Notes: generated from the sequence alone by a model not told the origin. A stretch of DNA of 64,000 nt from Piper betle (GCA_033002965.1 JAURVB010014070.1:62001-126000); one strand, 5' to 3'. Numbered from the stretch's first letter, positions 1 to 11,674 are shown. A program made the numbers and translations.

Positions 1-977
1 CTTATTCTTTTACATTACAAGTTCTCAAGGTTTAAATCAAAGCTAATTAGTGCAAAACCATCATATCAAATAGAGGAGATGTGCACATTAATAAATAGAA
101 TTTCGGCCACATTATGCAGGTTGTCAAAGCTATTCACCAGATAACTTCATGCGTAGCAGAACAGCACCGCGTTGGGTTTTGGAATTCGCCTCCCTAATTT
201 CCCCCGGCTGCATCACAAATATTATCCATCGCGATTATCGAGGGTTTCAAAGAAAGATATCCTGGGAAGGCAATGAAGGCATACTTCTGACTTCATGGCT
301 TGGTTCTCGCTGGCGCTCCCGGTTACTTAGCTGGAGGGTCATTTTTATGTTCATTGCCGCCAGTTCTGTAGTCAAATATGCATCGCAACAGTGTCCATTC
401 GTTTGCTACTTTTACAAAAAACCTTATTCTTCGGTCCTTTTCCTCTAGGCAATCCCATATCCTCCATGATAGTAGCTCTCCTTCCCTGAGATGGAACAAC
501 CGATGCGGTCAGTATACTCCCACGTAAAGAGCACACATGGGCAATATGATAATCCGAGCGTGTTGTCCGTCATGCAACAGATACGCGGCTCCATGTGCGA
601 GTACTGAATTGCGCTCCATCTCTCCAAATCTGCTTCCCCTCCCACCTTTCTACCTTTTACAGGTTGGCTTGTTATTCGATCCATGGTTCCTGTGGATCTC
701 ACCTGTAAAAGGAAAAAATTAAACTTGTCGTTATATATTTATATAAAGCATACACAGTGCTCGTTCATAGTAAAAACAAAACAGAAGTGCAGCCAATTTT
801 ATGGTTAAATAAAAAAATACAGAATCACATACAAGAAAAACATTCAAGCTACAAACCTGTTATTTGTATGAAACCATGTGCTGCGAGCGCTGATAATATA
901 CTGGCCCAATAAAAATTTCACAAGTAAGCTCAGTGCCAATAACCCCACTATATAAGACTTCTACTCCATGACAATTA

Positions 978-1142
978 TGTTGGGTTTATCTCACATCATG
1001 TATGAAGGTGACAGGTATATGAAGGTGACTGATGACTTGTATATAAGGTAATGAGAAAGCCTCATTCATTAAATTAGCTTTTGGATTAAGAGAGGCATAA
1101 CACTTATTATAAGTCTCGTTTGGAAGCCCATTGGACCCAACA
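978..1142 (+). repeat. Left LTR of TRIM-1
   Basis: About 165 bp, starting TGTTGGGTTTATC and ending GGACCCAACA with 8-bp terminal inverted repeats TGTTGGGT/ACCCAACA. It aligns with 5647-5809 and, in reverse complement, with the LTRs at 7254-7423 and 31288-31820. Confidence 0.9.
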
Positions 1143-1161
1143 ATGGTATTAGAACCTGGTT

Positions 1162-1561
1162 TGGAAGGTGCTTCTCCTCCAAGTTCCACAACTAGTTCCT
1201 TGCCCTTGGAAGGCTTGGAGCTCTGCTTGTTGGTGCCATCTTGAAGGTGAACTTCTTGGAAAAGAGGAGATGAAGAACAACAACAAGAGGGATGGAAGAA
1301 GGGCTGCAACTTCAGCAACCAAAGAAGGAGAAGAAGGAGAAGAGGGAGAAGAGGGACGCCCTTGGTGTCTTGGGCTCCAAGGAAGGGGAGAGGGATGGAG
1401 CAATCTCCAAAAGGGTGGATTTGATTTTCAAAAGTAAAAGTTGTTACACAATTCTGTTACAGCCCACTTTTGTAGGCATCTTCCCTAGTGAAATGACCTA
1501 AACGCCCCTACCCAATTACCCCTACTAACACCCTACTCATCTACTAACAATATTCATAACA
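1162..1561 (-). repeat. 3' LTR of the gypsy element
   Basis: 400 bp and nearly identical to 4986-5389. I counted roughly eight differences, including a 3-bp indel in a GAA-rich tract and single-base indels. It carries its own copy of the start of the gag frame, which then runs out into TRIM sequence. Confidence 0.9.
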
Positions 1562-1639
1562 ATTCCCTCCCCATGAAACACAACCTTGCCCTCAAGGTTG
1601 GAAATACAACAAATTACAGACATCAACTTTCCATTTGTG

Positions 1640-4600
1640 TTGCAGCTGGGAGAGATGTATGGACATGAACACCCGCAACTACCGAAGCTTTCAATTGAGA
1701 TATGTGGAAGACGTTGTGTATTTGAGAATCTGCTGGTCCCATAAAAACTTGAGGCTGGAATGATCTGTCCGGACCACAAATGATCGACCCAACAAGTAGT
1801 GACGCCACTTTTGGACAGCCAACACTAAAGCCATCATCTCCCTTTCATAAGTTGACAGCAATAAATTTCTCCCATTCAATTTCTTACTGAAAAATGCAAT
1901 AGGCTGGTTTTGTTGCATCAAAACAGCCCCTATTCCCATCCCACTCGCGTCACACTCAATCACAAAGGGTATATCAAAGTTTGGTAACACCAGCACCGGA
2001 GCCTTTGTGAGAGCTTGTTTCAGGTCATGGAAGGCTTGTTCCGCTAGAAGGTCCCAATGATAAGCATCCTTTTTCAGTAAATCCGACAATGGAGCTGCTA
2101 GAGTACCAAAGCCCTTGATAAACTTTCTATAATACCCGGCCAATCCCAAAAAGCTCTTATACTCTTAACTGATCTCGGCGTCGGCCAATTCACAATAGCC
2201 TCTATTTTTTCCTTGTCCACGCCAACACCTTCGGATGAAATAACATGTCCCAAATACTGAATTTGACGCAACCCAAAAGAGCATTTTTCCTTCTTAGCAT
2301 ACAACTCATGTCTAAGCAATTCAGCTAGCGTCAACTCAAGATGGTATAGATGTTCATCCCAACACTTGCTGTATATAAGAATATCATCAAAGAAAACTAA
2401 TATAAATTTTCTGAGATATGGAGCAAATACCTCATTCATCAAAGCTTGGAAGGTGGAAGGAGCATTGGATAATCCAAACGGCATAACCTTGAACTCATAA
2501 TGCCCATGGTGTGTCCGGAAAGCTGTTTTGTGGACATCCTCTCCATGCATTCTTATTTGATGATAACCTGACCTCAAATCCAGCTTAGAAAAATAGGTAG
2601 TACCATGTAATTCATCCAAGAGTTCATCAATGTTGGGAATGGGAAATTTATCCTTTATCGTTGCCTTGTTGAGAGCTCTATAATCAACACACATCCTCCA
2701 ACTTCCATCTTTCTTCTTGACTAGCAACACCGGAGCTGAATAGGGACTTGATGTAGGCTGAATTACTCCATCCTCCAGTAATTGCTTCACTTGTCTCTCA
2801 ATTTCATTTTTCTGGAAGTAAGGATACCGATACGGTCTCACAGCTACCGGCATCGTTCCCTCCTTGAGGTTCACATGATGGTCATGAGGGCGTGTAGGTG
2901 GCAGCCCCTTGGGTACAGAAAACACTTTGTCAAACCTTAGCAACAGCTGATCCAATCCATCTTGTTGTTGAGCTGTTAAAGTAGGTTCCGGTAGACCCAA
3001 ACCCCTGCTGTTCACCACTTGCAAGTTCATCAATAACCCCTGTTTTCTTTGTTTGAAAGATTGTGAAATACGCTTCTTATCACACAACTGATCCGGAGGA
3101 GTGATCTGCCCTCTTAATTCCACTGTTTTCTCCTTATCCTTGAAGGACATCGTGAGGGATTCAAAGTCCCATAAGATTGGCCCCAACGTCTTCAACCATT
3201 GGATTCCCAAAACGACGTCAATCTCTTCGAGCTGAAGTATGAAAAATTCCGAAGTAGTAGCATATCCTGGAAATTCAATCTTGATAGCTGAACACCTTCC
3301 CCCACAACTCATTCGGTCGCCATTGGCAATCTGAACTTTGGGTCCATTGCTGGTTTCCTTTGGCAACTTCAATTTCTGAACCAGCTTTGCATTCACAAAA
3401 TTGTGGGAGCTTCCCGAATCAATCAGAATTGTCACTTGGTGTCCACCCACTCTTCCGATAACCCTCATGGTGTTTGAGGTAATGATTCCCGTCAAAGCAT
3501 TCAAGGAGATGGCTGGAGTAAGGGAGTCATCTTCCGGGTCACTATCGTCATCCTCCGACATTTCCTCCTCCCTTTCCACTTCAATGACGAATAACCTTTT
3601 ACACTTGTGTCCGGGTACAAATTTCTCGTCACACCTGAAACACAATCCAGCCTCCTTTCTCTCTTGCAATTGTTTGATGCTGAATTTCCGTCCATGAGGA
3701 ATCTCCTTGAGTTGCTGCTGCTCTGCTGCTACCCCAACATCAGCCTTGACCAACCCAAAACTTCCTCCCTTGCTAGACGTTCCAGCTGCATATTGATATC
3801 CCCTGTTCAATGCTCTCCCAATTGTTGCTGATTTCTGATTTACATGGTTCTCCAAATGTCTAGCCAACCCTTGAGCGTCCAATAAGGTGTCCGGCTTCCT
3901 AGCTTTCACCTCCATCCTCAATTGGGGCTTGAGACCACAAGTATAGCTGCTGATCCTCTGCTTTTCAGTCATGCTTCCAGCTCTAGTGGCCAATCGGTTA
4001 AATTGAACGGTGTACTCTTGAACTGTTGTGTCCTGTTTTAACCGAGTAAGGTCGCCATAAAAATCCTCATACTCCGAGGGACCGAACTGAAGATTCATGG
4101 CTTCCTTCAATTCAGGCCAGCTAGGAATTCCATGATGTTCTTGCAACATATCATACCAAATTTGTGCATCATCCTCCAAATGAAAGCTGGCCAACTCAAC
4201 TTGCAATCTCTCTTGGACGTGGTGCAGCTTGAAGAATTTTTCTGCCCTGCTGAACCATGAGATTGGGTCCTTGGTTCCATCAAATTTTGGGAAGCTAATC
4301 TTGGAGCCTTTCAAGAAATCTTCATTTAGGTCATCATAGGCATCAATATCCCTGCAATTTTGGGCAGCACCTTCCTGGAAATTTTGTCGAACAGGTGCTC
4401 TTCCTCTCCTGCCCATACCAAATTGCTTCCTTCCTCCTTGCAACAACTCCTCTTCCAGCTGTTCTTGGTGGTTCAAACCATGCAATCCATCATTACCAGG
4501 TCGCCTACCCTGCAACAATTCATCACAAGATCGCCTACCCTGCATTCCATCCTCACAAGGTCGCCTTCCCAGCAACCCATCTTCACAAGGTCGCCCCATA

Positions 4601-5064
4601 CCTGCTGTAATAGGATGTGCTCCTGGCTGATGATCAACCATACCCTGCAACAGCCCCTCATGGTGACGCCCCCTCTCAGCTGATGACAACAACACCCCTT
4701 GGGGACGTCCAGCATGAGATTCCAGCCCCTCTTGAGGGCGTCCAACATGGGATTCCAGCAATGGATCATCCCTCTCCATACCCATTGCAGGAACCCTCCC
4801 CTGAATTGTCCCAATCCCTTCTCTATTTCCCAAACCATCACTTCTTGATTGCAGTAATAAATCAAATTTTGATGACATATTGGTAATGGCAGCAATCAAT
4901 TGATCTTGAACCTTCCTAATCTGGGATAATTCATCAAGATGGGATGAAGAAGACGTACCTCCCTCGACCTGCTCTGATACCAATCTGGAAGGTGCTTCTC
5001 CTCCAAGTTCCACAACCAGTTCCTTGCCCTTGGAAGGCTTGGAACTCTGCTTTGCTGGTGCCAT
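1640..5064 (-). pseudogene. Gag-Pol polyprotein of the gypsy element, frameshifted, integrase deleted
   Basis: A 988-residue frame (5064-2098) continues after a small indel near 2155 in the frame ending at 1691. In order: a retrotransposon gag domain (around KFDGTKDPISWFSRAEKFF), a zinc knuckle (CFRCDEKFVPGHKCK), a pepsin-like protease core (ILIDSGSSHNF), reverse transcriptase with KLDLRSGYHQI, MPFGLSNAPSTFQ and the catalytic FFDDILIYS, then RNase H with IECDASGMGIGAVL, YEREMMAL and RTDHSSLKFL. After RNase H the sequence jumps to a typical polyprotein C-terminal segment (VFHISQLK, about 1700), so the HHCC and DDE integrase blocks are gone. The family is clear; the assignment to a clade is not. 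Confidence 0.9.
4971..4982 (-). other. Primer-binding site for tRNA-iMet
   Basis: The minus strand reads TGGTATCAGAGC, complementary to the 3' end of plant initiator tRNA-Met. It lies 3 nt downstream of the 5' LTR and fixes both the orientation and the LTR boundary. Confidence 0.92.
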
Positions 5065-5389
5065 CTTGAAGGTGAACTTCTTGGAAGAGAGGAGATGAAG
5101 AACAACAGCAAGAGGGATGGAAGAAGGGCTGCAACTTCAGCAACCAAAGAAGGAGAAGAAGAAGGAGAAGAGGGAGAAGAGGGACGCCCTTGGTGTCTTG
5201 GGCTCCAAGGAAGGGGAGAGGGATGGAGCAATCTCCAAAAGGGTGGATTTGATTTTCAAAAGTAAAAAGTTGTTACACAATTCTGTTACAGCCCCTTTTG
5301 TAGGCATCTTCCCTAGTGAAATGACCTAAACGCCCCTACCCAATTACCCCTACTAACACCCTACTCATCTACTAACAATATTCATAACA
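4986..5389 (-). repeat. 5' LTR of the gypsy element
   Basis: 404 bp. On the minus strand it starts TGTTATGAATATTG and ends CTTCCA, followed by three bases and the primer-binding site. The first ATG of the long gag frame (5062-5064) lies inside this LTR. Confidence 0.9.
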
Positions 5390-5646
5390 TGGTTGGCTTA
5401 GTGTTGCTTCGGACCAGTTCGAATTGGAGTATCCTGAAACTTCATTATATGGCGAGGGAGAGATAATTCGGGTGGGTTAGCCCGAATTATAGTCTTCTAA
5501 AACTTCATTATGTGGTGAGGGGTAGATGATTCGGGCATATATAAGCCTTGCATGTGATGAGGGGAGATGATTCGGGTGACATAATGTATGCGGGGGTGTG
5601 GTGAGGGGGAGATGATTCGGGTAACATGATGTGTGAGGGGGAGAAT

Positions 5647-5809
5647 TGTTAAGTTTATCCCACATCATGTATAGAGGTGACTAGTGACTTATTCACATAT
5701 CATGTATATAGGCTATTGGGAAAACCTTATTCCTTAAGCTAGCTTTTAAATTAAGAGAGACTCATAATATTTATTACAAGCCCTCTTTAGAAGCCCATCG
5801 GACCCAACA
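5647..5809 (+). repeat. Right LTR of TRIM-1
   Basis: About 163 bp, starting TGTTAAGTTTATCCC and ending GGACCCAACA. The target duplication AATTA follows directly. It has diverged visibly from the left LTR, so the TRIM is older than the gypsy element inside it. Confidence 0.9.
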
Positions 5810-7113
5810 AATTAAAACCATGAGATGCCGACAAAGGACCCAATTCATCAACTAAGGATTTACTTCCATCTTGATGTTTCACTTTCCTTGCATGATGAAG
5901 GAAATGGTGTAGCATCAACAAATTTTCCATGCAAGCTTCTGCCCTGATTGATTGAAACAGGAGCAACTAGGTTTCAGAATCACTCGTTAAAAAATTCATT
6001 TCAAAGGATCCATTTCATTTACTGGTGTCATTTTTATGTTTGTTTCTCATTTTTCTTGTTTGTTTTTCATTTCAAGACATTGTCCACAGCAAGAAGAAAT
6101 GAAAAACAAAAATAAAAAGAAATACTACAATTGCACAATGTAGCTAATAATTCTTGCCTTTGCTGCTATCGATTCTAATAGCATTCCAATGGTCATTCGA
6201 GGAGGAAAGGCATGGGGGTTGATAATAAGATCTGGTCGCATTCCAGTCGCTCCAGAAAATGGCATATCAACATCCGGCCACAGCTGAGAGCAAACACCCT
6301 TTTGTCCGCGTCTGCTACCAATGACAGGATTTCTAAGACGCCGAAAACGGATGTCAACCTGTTAACAGCCAATATAAATATAAGAAAATAGCATCCAAAT
6401 CTTAACTGACCTTCAGCTGGTTGGAGTCCTCCAAGCTTTGTGGATGTTTTGTTATTGAAATTGGATAATAGAGGTAGATATTCCAACCAAAAATCAAGTA
6501 AAATGCAGATGAAGTTAGCCGGTTACCATACCCTCATCAATCTTGAAAGAACAAACTGAAAGGAATTTGCTCCTTGAGATAATAACACCAAACATGATGG
6601 AAAAGGCTTTCATTCACTTTCAAATTTAACAAAGTCGAATGATGAAAAAATTGAAATTCATAATTTGATTATCAAGTTGTATGCATGATAAGTAGACCTG
6701 CAGTAAAAAACCTTTTTCGAATATATTGTATCTGTATAAGCAAAAAACTGACCCTTCCAACATCTCTTTTCTCAAAATCTATTACTTGATTAATCCAGCT
6801 TCCCATTAAAATAGTACCACACATTGTTTTCTAGAATTTATGATAGGTACATCTTCGAATAGCCAAAAATTGTTATACTATTAAATTTAAATGATTTTTG
6901 AATACATATTATTTGTAAAGCCAATGTAAAAACAGATATGATTGCATAATAATCATGAAAGCTGCCTCATGCCCATTCAAAATATTTAACCATGCAAGGC
7001 CGTACCTTGTGAAGCCCTTGTTTTGAACTTTTTCCATCACAGCTACATAGTCAATGGTAGCAGGTTTGGAACCCTTAATCTGTATGTTTTCACAAAAGAC
7101 TTAGTCTGTATTA

Positions 7114-7165
7114 TGAATGCTACAATAGGCCCATCAGGATGAATGCTACAATAGGCCCATCAGGA
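7114..7165 (+). repeat. Perfect 26-bp tandem duplication
   Basis: Two adjacent identical 26-bp units (7114-7139, 7140-7165), each beginning TGAATGCTACAATAGG. It lies in intronic or decayed sequence of the NRPA2 pseudogene. No function is suggested. Confidence 0.85.
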
Positions 7166-7253
7166 GAGAAAGAAAGGTAGTTTGCATTGCCCCTAATTTC
7201 CTTTTTTTAATAGAAAAGCGGAAAACACATCAGTGTCACTTGAACGAAACCAT

Positions 7254-7785
7254 TGTTGGACCCTTCGGACCATCAAAAGGGATTTTAAACAATCAAAGGA
7301 AACTCGCAATAAGGTGTCACGGGTCTTTCTTAATCTAAAAACTAGCTCAAGAATTAAGACTTTCCCATTAGCCTATATCAAACCACCAACAACCTCTACG
7401 ACCGATGTGGGATAAACTCAACAACTCCCCTTCACACATCGGGTGTGGCCCGAAACCATCATCGTCTGACACACTCCCCTTAGCCTATATAAGCCACCAA
7501 CAACCTCTACGACCGATGTGGGATAAACTCAACAACTCCCCTTCACGCATCGGGTGTGGCCCGAAACCATCATCGTTTGACACACTCCCCTTAAATAAGA
7601 CGACACACCCACCTTTAATACCACTTGTTAGGCCCTTTGGGCATTTACCTAAGCTTTGATACCACTTGTTAGGCCTTTTAGGCCCCACCTAAACTCCAAA
7701 AACTAATTCAAGAATTAAGACTTTCTCATTAGTCTATATATAAGTCACCAATAACCTTTACGACCGATGTGAGATAAACTCAACA
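7254..7785 (-). mobile_element. TRIM element, copy 2, with internal duplication
   Basis: The minus-strand LTRs are about 7254-7423 and 7626-7785, with ends TGTTGG... and ...CTCAACA. A tRNA-iMet type primer site is read from ATACCACT just left of 7626, and a similar GATACCACT recurs at 7658-7665. The purine-rich tract GGGGAGT is next to 7423. The segment holding the LTR end and polypurine tract is duplicated about 103 bp apart (around 7366-7468 and 7469-7590). ACCAT flanks both sides, but three A residues separate the right copy from the LTR end, so the target duplication is imperfect. It is inserted in the NRPA2 pseudogene. Confidence 0.75.
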
Positions 7786-9564
7786 AAAACCATTGTAGAA
7801 CTTGCAGACTTGTCCTCGAGGCGCTTCTGCGAAAAAATTTCATGATCACCTTCCTTCCCACGCTTTTGCAAACTTAGCATATGTCTCATTTTTTATAAAA
7901 AAATACGACATAGTTCCGATAAAAAATAATTTGCTTACACCATACTTTCCAATTAGAGGCTATAACATTCTTCGCTCGCTTCATGTATTTTAATACCATC
8001 TTAATGCATGCATTTTGAAGATCACAGATATAAAGATCATCTAATACCATTGTCAACAGCATATACAGCCATAAATTGTTAAAAATGGAATATCTGTACC
8101 TGATAGATATGCCCGTGACACATTCCCCGTTCAACAGATGACTTATTCGAGATCGCCGCATCCTCCATATCATATCTAGTACAAACAGCAGAATACATTC
8201 ACTCAAGTTGGATAGACATTAAAAGGCAAAAAAGCCAGTACAGGTTCAAGCTTACCCCGTGTAAGCCAAGACGGCAACAATAGCATTTGTACCTGTCGGA
8301 AATTCATCAACAGCGTACTTTTCATATGAACTAGTCCTTACAATGGGTGACCGAGGAGTCTTCCATAAAAATCATTGGATCAATTAGCAATGGAAATAGT
8401 ATTCCCTATTCATAACATCAAATTTGTTGGAGACATGAATTGATGCAGAAGTCAACATGTAAATCTAGTCAATTTCCGTTCTCCTAGATTTGTTCTATAA
8501 GTAAAGTGTCAAACAAGAGCAAGACCACTTCAAATTAATGGTTCCAATTACGTGGAAGTCAATATGCCTGACATTGTTTGACACTACTTCCAGTTATTGC
8601 AAGTCAGCTTACATAGGATGTGGCATCTGATGTGCTCCTGGACTGAAATCACAGGATGCTCAGGCCAACAGTTAGGGAAAATGGGCATAACGTGAAAGTC
8701 AATTATTAAATATTCACATATTAATCTAGAGAATTGGCCAATTAAAATAAATTTGAGCAACACAGCAAAGTAGAAGAGAAAGAGAGAAATCTTAAGATAG
8801 CCTTGAGCTAGAACATCATTATAAACTGCATATTAAAAGCAGGTTGATTACAATGTGTGGGATTGTCCAGAGAAACCTAAGAACTCAAAGTAACATTTTT
8901 CCCATTCACCAGTCTATATCTATCATAGACTTAATAAAGTAGAGTTCCTAAAATTTGAAGTATTCTGTTCTCCTACATCACTTATGGAAACTTGCATAAC
9001 AAATAACAATATCTCCAAAGGGAATCATATACTATGAAAATTGTGAATTGCAAAAACTGCATATGTCAGCACTCGAGATTATCAAACTAGGAACATCATA
9101 AAAGACACAAAAAGAGAACAAAGATACTAAAAAGGCATAAAATTAAATTAAAAATTTAGTTTACAGGCTGAAAATGTAGAAAACCTACCTGGAGATGATA
9201 AAGCTTATTGTCAAGACGGTGTTGTATGGCTTGAGAAGAAAACCCCATTGTCTTCTTGGCCATCTAACTTGCAATGAAACAAAGACTAAATGAAAGAGAA
9301 CGAGAGCAACAACTTCACGAACCTTCTTTTCATTCATCTTTCTGACCTTGCATACTCGAGAATAATTTTAAGTGCATGATCCTATCTGGAGACAAATGTA
9401 CAGACCTGGCATAGGTACATCCGTGGGCTTTGATTGTGATCAGAAAATGGAGTGAGACATGCAACAACGGTTAGAAGTCCAGTTGGATGAATTTCCTCAT
9501 GCGTTGCTGGAAATGCGTCAGTTCTACCACCATCTTCACATTTTATCACCATGAATGCCTTTCA

Positions 9565-10500
9565 GTTTTCAAAAAATGAATAAACTTGAGAATAATGATC
9601 ATGATTACATTAATATCTATTAGTATTGGTATCAATTATGGTAAATTTTTTATTTTATTTGCATGATCACAGTAAATATTATTTTAATCATTATTGTAGT
9701 ACAAAAGGCCTAATAGGAGTTAGATAGTTGTTATGGTTTGTGGTGTTAAAGAGGTCATAGGTTCAAATCCTTTTTGGACAAGCGATATTTTCTTTTTCTT
9801 TATCTTATTGGATAATCCCACACTATTTTGTTAATTACACTCTACCATTTCTTACTTTCTATAAATACATTTACTCCACCTATAATGACCTAATTTAAAA
9901 GTTGGTTTCAAGCTTGAGTTGAGCTGGTTTTGAGCTCGAGTCGAACCACCTTTGACCTCGAGTTGAGCCGGCTTCAAACCTAATCGAGTTGAGCTCGTCT
10001 CGAGCTCTTAAAAATTTGGTAGTTATATTCGAGCTCCGATCAAGCTAGAATTGAGTTCGAGCAATATTAAAATTATTCGACTCAATCCCGAACATCTATG
10101 TTTAAAACTCGCTCAATCTTAAGTCAAGTTAAAGCGACCTTCAAGTTTTTTGAACCAAGCTAAAACACATGTTCACTTCAACTTGCTCACTCATTTAGCA
10201 CCCTTATAAGAACATTCAGTCGGTTCCTAATCAATGAAACCAAATTTTTGAACTAAAATTGAGGTTTTATTTAATTTTGAACTGAACTGAAATTTCCGGC
10301 ACTTGAAAACAAATGACCGAAGGTTTAATCCAGAGTGAACTGAAATTTATATCTGTGAGGCCTAAGTCCCCCCTTTTTTTTCAAATTGTGAATATATAAA
10401 ATAATTTTTTAGAAATATTAAATTGTAAGAAAAAGAAAAGTCATTATTGTAAATTTTTTTAAAAAAAATTAATCCTCCGGTTCACTTGCCGACTGGCGCC
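9565..10500. other. Intergenic, degenerate repeat DNA
   Basis: No gene is seen. 9690-10210 holds sequence rich in CGAGTTGAGC/GAGCTCGA motifs like those in the hAT-like elements at 48770 and 55644. It ends in GTGCTAAATGAG-type sequence (reverse strand, near 10200), but I could not define a left terminus. Confidence 0.4.
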
Positions 10501-10760
10501 GCCAACCGATGAATCATGCTGGGCAGTGCCTTTCATTTGGCCGTCCAAGTTTGACTCGTCCGTCCCTGCCTTATTATCGTCTCCCCCCAAATTCCCACCA
10601 TCTCCCCCAAATCCCTCGATTTCGATCTCCTTCCCCTCCAATTCCACCTCGATCCCTCCTACAAACCATTCGATTCCCCTCTCTCTACCATTCCTCGCCT
10701 TCTCGCACGCCGATTGATCCCCATTTTCCGTCAATTGGGTCTGGTACCGTGTTTTCCGAT

Positions 10761-10775
10761 TTAGGGTTAGGGTTT
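10761..10775 (+). promoter_or_regulatory. Telo-box in the ELM2-SANT copy 1 leader
   Basis: TTAGGGTTAGGGTTT lies in the presumed 5' leader. Telo-boxes (AAACCCTAA on the other strand) are common near plant start sites, where telomere-repeat-binding factors can bind. The duplicate gene has the same motif at the matching place, which supports a real element. Confidence 0.6.
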
Positions 10776-11674
10776 CGTCGAGGAACGGCCTTCCCCTTTC
10801 GATCCTTGCCTGGGCTGCAGATCCTGCGCGAAGATCGTGTCTTTATACCGCGTTTAGTGATTTCCCCCATTCCTGATTGCGGATTTGTGGTTTTCGCCTT
10901 CTGATCTTTGTTCTGTTCGTAGACCTTGGGGCTTCGTTGATTTGGCCTGACGATCCGGACTCTCTGTGTCCTAAAAGTTGTTTCTTTGTGTGATTCTGGA
11001 GGATTCCGCTCGTTATCTTGCGGGAATTGGGATTCTTGTCGAGTTTTCGATTTTAGGGTTACCGCTACCCCTTTCGTTGTCTAATTGGTTGGGCGATTCA
11101 TAGATTTTTGAGTCTGTCTGTTGTTGTCTGCTCCTAATTTCTACGAAAGTTGGTCTTGGGCAATTTTTTTCCAAGGTAAAAACTTCATTTATTAGGCAAT
11201 CAACATTTTCACTCGTAGTTGTTTGGTTTCCATTGTACATTGTATGTTAATTGGCTTTGTCTCATGGCATAGGATGCTTGGTCCCTCAGTTGACTTTGGA
11301 CATATTTAAATTTATTACTTCAACATAAAATGTTAGTGCTTTTCATGCTTCATATTCAATGCTTGTGTTGTGAGCGTATTAACACTGGTCTTTGCCATCT
11401 TATCTTTTTGTACTCCTTCCATTATTAATTTTGGTGTTTGTTATTTTCGTAACTGGCAATTTTACATCATTTTTGTCATTCCGTATGTATTTTGCAACTA
11501 ACTACATTAAATCATACATCTGATTTTAGAACTTGACGTCCTGTCTGTCATGTTCTCAATGGGTTGATTATGTGTAATGTTTTATGTCTGTCAGGCCTGA
11601 TGGTTTTTTGTTGCCATATAGTGATTGTTGCAATTAATTGTATGTTTTGCTTGCCTTCGTAGGGAAAACAAAAC

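Larger units (their letters stand above)
1162..5389 (-). mobile_element. Ty3/gypsy LTR retrotransposon lacking integrase
   Basis: LTRs of about 400 bp (1162-1561 and 4986-5389) have TG...CA ends in minus orientation, and a perfect 5-bp target duplication TGGTT lies at 1157-1161 and 5390-5394. The primer-binding site TGGTATCAGAGC (complement of 4971-4982) is next to the 5' LTR and a purine tract GGGGAGGGAAT (about 1562-1572) precedes the 3' LTR. At 4.2 kb it is short for a gypsy element: gag, protease, reverse transcriptase and RNase H are present, but the integrase block is missing. Counted by eye the two LTRs are about 98% identical, implying a fairly recent insertion. It must rely on integrase supplied in trans. 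Confidence 0.93.
978..5809 (+). mobile_element. TRIM-type miniature LTR retrotransposon, split by a nested gypsy element
   Basis: Two short LTRs (978-1142 and 5647-5809) begin TGTT and end ACCCAACA. They enclose a primer-binding site TGGTATTAGAACC at 1144-1156 (tRNA-iMet type) and a purine tract just before the right LTR (about 5630-5646). A perfect 5-bp target duplication AATTA lies at 973-977 and 5810-5814. With the nested gypsy removed, the element is about 0.6 kb with no coding capacity, which is the TRIM pattern: mobilisation must come from another element's proteins. It sits inside the NRPA2 pseudogene, separating the blocks before and after the LYSG/GFN region. Confidence 0.9.
330..9560 (-). 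pseudogene. NRPA2: Truncated, transposon-riddled pseudogene of RNA polymerase I subunit 2
   Basis: Translated minus-strand blocks match the C-terminal half of the second-largest Pol I subunit in order. About 9406-9560: FPATHEEIHPTG and SDHNQSPR. 9189-9263: MAKKTMGFSSQA. About 8254-8370: DEFPTGTNAIVAVLAYT. About 8100-8178: MEDAAISNKSSVERGMCHGH. About 6990-7080: KGSKPATIDYV. About 6150-6360: [19 protein letters not shown]. About 5815-5960: HGKFVDATPF. About 850-960: [16 protein letters not shown]. About 330-703: RSTGTMDRITSQPVKGRK, FGEMERNSVLAHGAAYLLHD, MDTVAM and AAMNIKMTLQLSNRE. Introns are retained, so this is a DNA-level copy and not a processed one. Several frameshifts (near 640, 510 and 385), an in-frame stop near 857 and loss of the zinc-ribbon cysteines show decay. 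No N-terminal half is seen above 9560. Two TRIM elements interrupt it. Confidence 0.88.

Noticed and set aside
149..448. Plus-strand open frame of 99 codons
   Set aside because: It lies antisense to the NRPA2 pseudogene blocks and has no domain.
978..1142. TRIM LTR as a Cassandra-type element with 5S rRNA promoter
   Set aside because: I could not find the 5S internal promoter boxes in any of the three TRIM copies.
9721..9790. Possible SINE or tRNA-like box B (GGTTCAAATCC)
   Set aside because: No convincing A box, no cloverleaf and no poly-A tail with a target duplication.
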